A program made the translations under genes and the position numbers. Of a stretch of 10,781 bases of DNA, positions 6,471-10,781 are shown one piece after another (the stretch's first letter is position 1; every line of letters begins with the position of its first letter). Source of the DNA: an uncultured Clostridia bacterium (GTDB lineage Bacteria; Bacillota; Clostridia; Oscillospirales; CAG-382); assembly GCA_905235695.1 (NCBI GenBank), contig CAJOMW010000072.1:1-10781 (forward strand), in the 5' to 3' direction. The notes under the pieces are model-generated. The model saw only the letters and a list, made by a program, of their open reading frames with translations, was not told where the DNA came from and searched no databases.

Positions 6471-8252
6471 TTGGCTGAAAACAACATCGCAATTTACGGC
6501 ATAAACGGTCCGGTAGTCACTATAAAGGGGCAGACGGATCTCGGAATGCTCGAGATGGTATACGTCGGCGAGAAAAAGCTCGTCGGCGAGGTCATAAGAA
6601 TAGAAAAAGATCTGACGACGCTGCAGGTTTACGAGGAGACTACCTCCCTGAAAGCCGGAGAGCCCGTAATCGGCACCGGCTCATCGCTGAGCGCCATGCT
6701 CGGTCCCGGTATCATCGGAAATATTTTCGACGGCATACAGCGCCCTCTCAAGGCGCTCGAAGAGCGTTACGGCGCATTTATCGGAAGAGGTGCATCGGTC
6801 CCGACACTCGATGATACTAAGAAATGGGACGTCACGCTGTCGGTATCCGTCGGCGACGAGGTAAGCGGAGGGTGCGTGATAGCAACTCTCCCGGAAACCG
6901 AGATCATAACCCACAAGGTACTGCTCTCCCCTTTGCTTTCCGGAAAGATAGTATGGACGTCCGGAGACGGAGAGTATACGATAAACGATACAATAGCGGT
7001 TCTTGAGGATGCGCGCGGAAACCGTCACGACATAACGCTGGTTCAGCAGTGGCCCATCCGCACTCCGCGTCCGATAAAGAAGAGACTGCCTTCAAACGTG
7101 CCTCTCATAACAGGTCAGCGCACGATAGACGCACTGTTCCCAATGGCAAAGGGAGGCGCGGCGGCTATACCCGGAGGCTTTGGTACGGGAAAGACCACCG
7201 CACAGCATCAGATAGCGAAGTGGTGCGACGCAGACGTGATAATATATATAGGCTGCGGAGAGCGCGGAAACGAGATGACCGACGTTCTGACTGAGTTTTC
7301 AAAGCTCACCGACCCCAAGAGCGGCAAATCGCTGCTCGAGCGCACGGTGCTCATAGCAAACACCTCAAATATGCCCGTTGCCGCACGGGAAGCGTCGATA
7401 TACACGGGCATAACCCTTGCCGAATATTACAGGGATATGGGCTACGACACGGCTATAATGGCGGATTCGACGTCGAGATGGGCGGAGGCTCTGAGAGAAA
7501 TATCCGGACGCCTTGAAGAAATGCCGGCGGACGAGGGATTTCCGGCATATCTTCCGTCGAGGCTCGCCGAGTTCTACGAGCGCTCGGGAAGTGCGCTGAC
7601 GCTCTCGGGAGAAAACGGCTCGGTCAGCATAATAGGCGCAGTGTCTCCGCAGGGCTCAGACTTTTCGGAGCCGGTAACCCAGAACACCAAGCGCTTTATC
7701 AGATGCTTTTGGGCGCTTGACAAAAATCTCGCATACGCAAGGCACTTTCCTGCCATAAACTGGATGGATTCATACAGCGAATACGTAAACGACTTTGCCG
7801 GATGGTACAGAGAGAACGTCGGAGAGGACTTTCTCTCATGCAGGGAGGAAATATGCTCTATCCTCATGGAGGAAAACAGGCTCATGGAGATAGTAAAGCT
7901 GATAGGCGAAGACGTCCTTCCCGACGACCAGAAAGCCGTGATAGAGGCGGCTCGCGTTATAAAGAACGGATTTCTCCAGCAGGAGGTGTTCAGTGAAAAC
8001 GACACCTTCACTCCGAGCGCAAAGCAGTTAAAGATGATGCGCGTGATACTGCACTACTACCATAAGCTGTGCGACGCGGTATCTCTGCACATTCCCCTTT
8101 CAAAGCTCACAGCGATCGGGCTTTCCGAAAAGCTCATAAGAATGAAATTCGATATTCCGCGCGATGACTACACGCTCATCGACGAATACGAAGAAGAAAT
8201 AGAGACAAAAATAAGCGCCCTCATGCACGAAAGAGAGGCGAGCGAGGCATGA
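6471..8252 (+). CDS. ntpA: V-type ATPase catalytic subunit A
   Basis: A 593-residue catalytic subunit; three A and three B subunits form the ATP-hydrolysing or ATP-making head. An N-terminal beta barrel (about 1-75) is followed by the non-homologous insert typical of A subunits (about 115-185). The nucleotide fold holds the P-loop GGFGTGKT (235-242), the catalytic Glu in GCGERGNE (E264), the Walker B run ending in D332 (AIMADSTSRWAEALRE) and the SEPVTQNT segment (399-406). The C-terminal domain is helical. The P-loop differs from the common A-subunit form GPFGSGKT at two places (P236 to G, S239 to T), with the Lys and Thr ligands kept. The TTG start at 6471 is supported by GAAAGGAAGG (6454-6463). 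The stop overlaps the B start as ATGA, which favours balanced A and B synthesis. Confidence 0.97.
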   Translation: MAENNIAIYGINGPVVTIKGQTDLGMLEMVYVGEKKLVGEVIRIEKDLTTLQVYEETTSLKAGEPVIGTGSSLSAMLGPGIIGNIFDGIQRPLKALEERYGAFIGRGASVPTLDDTKKWDVTLSVSVGDEVSGGCVIATLPETEIITHKVLLSPLLSGKIVWTSGDGEYTINDTIAVLEDARGNRHDITLVQQWPIRTPRPIKKRLPSNVPLITGQRTIDALFPMAKGGAAAIPGGFGTGKTTAQHQIAKWCDADVIIYIGCGERGNEMTDVLTEFSKLTDPKSGKSLLERTVLIANTSNMPVAAREASIYTGITLAEYYRDMGYDTAIMADSTSRWAEALREISGRLEEMPADEGFPAYLPSRLAEFYERSGSALTLSGENGSVSIIGAVSPQGSDFSEPVTQNTKRFIRCFWALDKNLAYARHFPAINWMDSYSEYVNDFAGWYRENVGEDFLSCREEICSILMEENRLMEIVKLIGEDVLPDDQKAVIEAARVIKNGFLQQEVFSENDTFTPSAKQLKMMRVILHYYHKLCDAVSLHIPLSKLTAIGLSEKLIRMKFDIPRDDYTLIDEYEEEIETKISALMHEREASEA

Positions 8253-9616
8253 AAATAAAGCACTTAAAGGCACTTCAGATAAACGGCTCGCTCCTCACGG
8301 TAAAGGGTGCGACGGAAGCCTCCTTTGACGAGGTGGCGACGATAAGCCTTTCCGACGGGACTACCCGAACGGGAAGAGTTGTAAAAATAGACGGCGACAC
8401 GGTCACTCTCCAGGTCTTTGAGGGTACGAGAGGAATATCCGCTTCAAACGTCAGCACGGTTTTTGAGGGAAGTCCAATAGAGATAGCGCTGTCCCCCGAG
8501 ATACTCGGAAGGGTGTTCGACGGACTCGGACGGCCGATAGACAATCTCGGAGAAATATACCCGGAGGTTGTGCGCGACGTCAACGGCGCTCCCATAAATC
8601 CCGTATCACGTGAATATCCGAGAAACTTCATACAGACCGGTATTTCCGCTATCGACGCTCTTGCGACGCTCGTGCGAGGTCAGAAGCTGCCGATATTCTC
8701 GGGCTACGGCATGAAGCACAACGAGCTCGCCGCACAGATAGCAAAGCAGTCTACCCTCTCGGACAGCGAGGACTTTGCCATAATTTTCGCCGCAATGGGC
8801 GTAAAGAACGACGTAGCGCAGTATTTCAGAACACAGTTTGAGGCGGCAAATGTAAACAGCCGCGTCGTGATGTTCTTAAATCTCTCAAGCGATCCTATAA
8901 TAGAAAGGATAATAACTCCGAGATGCGCTCTGACGGCGGCGGAATACCTCGCTTTCGACCTTGGAATGAACATACTCGTAATAATGACGGATATGACGTC
9001 GTATGCGGAGGCACTCCGTGAATTCAGCTCTTCAAAGGGCGACATACCGAGCCGTAAAGGCTATCCCGGATACCTCTATTCCGACCTTGCCTCCCTGTAC
9101 GAGCGTGCCGGAATGCTGGAGGGCAAAAAGGGCTCTGTTACGCAGATACCCATACTCACCATGCCGAACGACGACATAACCCACCCCATACCCGACCTCA
9201 CCGGCTACATCACCGAAGGTCAGATAGTTCTCGGCAGGGATCTCGACTCAAAGGGCGTATATCCGCCAATAAACGTCCTCCCCTCGCTCTCAAGGCTCAT
9301 GAAGGACGGCATAGGCAAGGGCTTTACGCGCGAAGACCACGCTTCTCTTGCAAATCAGCTCATGTCATGCTATTCAAAGGTCGTTGACGCAAGGGCGCTC
9401 GCCTCGGTAATCGGGGAAGACGAGCTGTCGGACGACGACAAGCTCATCATGAAATTCGGCAGGGATTTTGAATCGAGATTTATAAATCAGTCTTTCACCG
9501 AAAACCGCACCCTTGAGCAGACGCTGGATCTCGGCTGGGAGATACTCTCGGCGCTTCCGAGACGTATGCTCGACAGAGTAAGCGGAGAGCTGCTTGACAA
9601 GTATTACAAAGGATAG
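8249..9616 (+). CDS. ntpB: V-type ATPase non-catalytic subunit B
   Basis: A 455-residue regulatory subunit of the head, alternating with A. It carries LGRVFDGLGRPID (86-98) and a P-loop relic GYGMKHN (152-158) in place of GxxxxGK[ST]; this lack of the Lys is normal for B, though the common form is GSGLPHN. TPRCALTAAEYLAFDLGMNILVIMTDMT (223-250 region), SRKGYPGYLYSDLA and PILTMPNDDITHPIPDLTGYITEGQI are strong family blocks. R349 in LPSLSRLM fits the arginine finger that reaches the A site. The ATG at 8249 overlaps the A stop by four bases, with GAGG (8244-8247) only one base upstream, so initiation is probably coupled to termination of A. Normally subunit D follows directly; here a small ORF and a DUF368 gene intervene. 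Confidence 0.97.
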   Translation: MKIKHLKALQINGSLLTVKGATEASFDEVATISLSDGTTRTGRVVKIDGDTVTLQVFEGTRGISASNVSTVFEGSPIEIALSPEILGRVFDGLGRPIDNLGEIYPEVVRDVNGAPINPVSREYPRNFIQTGISAIDALATLVRGQKLPIFSGYGMKHNELAAQIAKQSTLSDSEDFAIIFAAMGVKNDVAQYFRTQFEAANVNSRVVMFLNLSSDPIIERIITPRCALTAAEYLAFDLGMNILVIMTDMTSYAEALREFSSSKGDIPSRKGYPGYLYSDLASLYERAGMLEGKKGSVTQIPILTMPNDDITHPIPDLTGYITEGQIVLGRDLDSKGVYPPINVLPSLSRLMKDGIGKGFTREDHASLANQLMSCYSKVVDARALASVIGEDELSDDDKLIMKFGRDFESRFINQSFTENRTLEQTLDLGWEILSALPRRMLDRVSGELLDKYYKG

Positions 9617-9619
9617 GTA

Positions 9620-9682
9620 ATGAAAAGGACGCAAAGCCGCAGACGTGTAAAGAGAACATTACGGGAGCAGGTATTTATATGA
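9620..9682 (+). CDS. 20-codon basic small ORF between ntpB and DUF368
   Basis: ATG at 9620 opens a 20-residue frame (MKRTQSRRRV...REQVFI) with 8 Arg or Lys in the first 15 residues. AAAGGA (9608-9613) lies 6 bases upstream at ideal spacing, and the stop TGA (9680-9682) overlaps the DUF368 start as ATGA. It begins 3 bases after the ntpB stop and so fills the whole gap. I recognise no family. It could be a real micropeptide, a device that hands ribosomes to DUF368, or chance; the ribosome binding site and both tight junctions argue against pure chance. Confidence 0.4.
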   Translation: MKRTQSRRRVKRTLREQVFI

Positions 9683-10518
9683 ATGTAAAATCGGGCTTTG
9701 ACTCCGCTATTCACTTTGCGACATTGCTGCTGCAAGGCATGGTATTGGGGCTCGGAGCGGTACTTCCGGGAATATCCGGCGGAGTGCTGTGCGTGACTTT
9801 CGGCTTTTATAAGCCGATAATGGAGTTTCTCGCTTCGCCCGTCCGCTCCTTCAGAAAGCATTACAGGCTGCTTATTCCGGTCTTTGCCGGAGTAGTTGTG
9901 GGATTTCTCGGCGTATCAAAAATACTCGCTGTTATGCTTGAGACCTACACAGACATTTCGGTATGCTTCTTTGTCGGGCTTATAGGCGGAATGTATCCGT
10001 CAATTATCAGAGAGGCCGGAAAAAACGGCAGAAACGGCTATTCGTATGTGTCGTTTTTTGCGTCGCTAATACTGACTTTTGCCGTCCTTATAGGAATAGA
10101 TGCGGCAAGTTTTGATATATTGCCGAACACGTTCTGGTATGTATTCTGCGGCTTTTGTATGTCTCTGAGCATAATCGCCCCGGGGCTGAGCTTCTCCACC
10201 CTTCTCATGCCGCTCGGTCTGTACACGCCGTTTATTGACGGCTTGGGCAGTCTGCGTCCCGACGTGCTTGTGCCGGGGCTGTTCGGAGCGGCAGTAACTC
10301 TTATTCTCTTATCAAAGCTGATAAACCGTCTTTTTGAAACGCATTATTCCGTCGCATTTCATGCAATAGCCGGGATAGTTCTCGCCGCGACGGCGATAAT
10401 CGTGCCGTACGGCAGCATTTTTGAAAGTGCGTCGTCATTTTTCGCGGACGCTGCAGCGCTCGCCGCAGGAGCTTTGATCGCTTTTCTGTTTGGGCCAAAA
10501 GACAGGGCGGACACGTAG
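9679..10518 (+). CDS. popT: DUF368 membrane protein, PopT-type polyprenyl-phosphate transporter family
   Basis: A 279-residue membrane protein with about eight hydrophobic segments. Two similar blocks mark the DUF368 family: LGAVLPGISGGVLCVTFGFY (25-44) and IIAPGLSFSTLLMPLGLY (165-182), each a Pro-Gly-x-Ser motif followed by a helix and G-x-Y, as expected for an internally repeated transporter fold. DUF368 proteins (PopT) have been reported to move undecaprenyl phosphate, the lipid carrier for cell-wall building, back across the membrane, with importance that depends on pH and ion conditions. The ATG at 9679 overlaps the stop of the small upstream ORF; GGGAG (9663-9667) is 11 bases away, so a weak site of its own is present. 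It lies in the ATPase operon between B and D with no visible promoter or terminator on either side. Base composition looks similar to its neighbours. The function here is by family only. Confidence 0.85.
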   Translation: MNVKSGFDSAIHFATLLLQGMVLGLGAVLPGISGGVLCVTFGFYKPIMEFLASPVRSFRKHYRLLIPVFAGVVVGFLGVSKILAVMLETYTDISVCFFVGLIGGMYPSIIREAGKNGRNGYSYVSFFASLILTFAVLIGIDAASFDILPNTFWYVFCGFCMSLSIIAPGLSFSTLLMPLGLYTPFIDGLGSLRPDVLVPGLFGAAVTLILLSKLINRLFETHYSVAFHAIAGIVLAATAIIVPYGSIFESASSFFADAAALAAGALIAFLFGPKDRADT

Positions 10519-10554
10519 AGCAAATATCATTTCCGGCAAAAAGGAGCTGAAAAT

Positions 10555-10781
10555 TTGGCAAACACCATACCGACAAAGAGCAATCTGATGGCTTTGCAGA
10601 AGTCTCTGAAGCTCGCAAAGCTCGGATATGAGCTGATGGACAGGAAAAAGAATATACTTATAAAAGAGCTGCTCTCGCTGTCAAGCAACGCAAAGGAGCT
10701 TCGCAAAGAGGCAAACGACGCCTATGCAAAGGCATACAAAAATCTTTTGGAAGCGTCGCTCACGCTCGGCGACATTTCGCC
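10555..10781 (+). CDS. ntpD: V-type ATPase subunit D (central stalk), partial at window end
   Basis: The first 75 codons of subunit D, the long coiled-coil shaft that turns inside the A3B3 head. Residues 6-12 read PTKSNLM, followed by ALQKSLKLAKLGYELMDRKK and ILIKELL, which is the signature start of the family (P-T-K-x-x-L-x-x-L-K-x-x-L-x-x-A-x-x-G-x-x-L-L-x-x-K-R). The start is TTG at 10555 with AAGGAG (10542-10547) seven bases upstream. A full-length D is usually a little over 200 residues, so about two thirds is beyond the window. The 36-base gap after DUF368 contains nothing but its ribosome binding site. Confidence 0.95.
   Translation, partial: MANTIPTKSNLMALQKSLKLAKLGYELMDRKKNILIKELLSLSSNAKELRKEANDAYAKAYKNLLEASLTLGDIS

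Noticed and set aside
1..10781. CRISPR array, insertion sequence, tRNA or prophage signs
   Set aside because: No repeated spacer pattern, transposase, terminal inverted repeats, cloverleaf or integrase motif was seen on either strand.

Overview
The window holds most of a rotary V/A-type ATPase (V-type ATP synthase) operon from a low-to-mid GC Firmicute, preceded by two unrelated housekeeping genes. A MecA-type ClpC adaptor, several TTG starts, strong AGGAGG-type ribosome binding sites and frequent ATA and AGA/AGG codons point to the class Clostridia, plausibly a gut-type Oscillospirales relative. That placement is an inference, since there is no rRNA or marker gene here to fix it.

Layout. 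Positions 59-773 carry a promoter and mecA. Positions 770-1437 carry a second promoter, a family-4-type [4Fe-4S] uracil-DNA glycosylase and an intrinsic terminator. Positions 1438-1650 are the control region of the ATPase operon: a near-consensus extended -10 promoter, then a leader containing a fully paired 13-bp hairpin followed by a U-tract, which looks like an attenuator. From 1651 to the right edge the order is subunit H/G-type stalk, C, I, K, F, E, A, B, a 20-codon basic small ORF, a DUF368 membrane protein (PopT-type polyprenyl-phosphate transporter family), and the start of D, cut by the window end. All are on the + strand with short gaps or overlaps, and no terminator is visible inside the operon.

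How it works together. A and B form the hexameric ATPase head, D and F the central shaft, C the socket onto the ring, K the ion-carrying ring, I the stator channel, and E plus the H/G-type helix the peripheral stalks. The complex couples ATP turnover to ion movement across the cytoplasmic membrane. The K subunit has the ring carboxylate (E136) but lacks the helix Gln common in Na+-binding rings, so the coupling ion is not settled by sequence.

Most notable points: (1) the 3' end of the I-subunit gene is frameshifted, and the family's conserved C-terminal tail survives in the +1 frame, consistent with an 8-nt deletion; (2) a DUF368 lipid-carrier transporter gene sits between B and D; (3) a 20-codon basic ORF exactly fills the gap between B and DUF368 and overlaps the DUF368 start as ATGA; (4) the leader has an attenuator-like hairpin; (5) K has a two-helix N-terminal region ending in a signal-peptidase-like site instead of a second ring hairpin.
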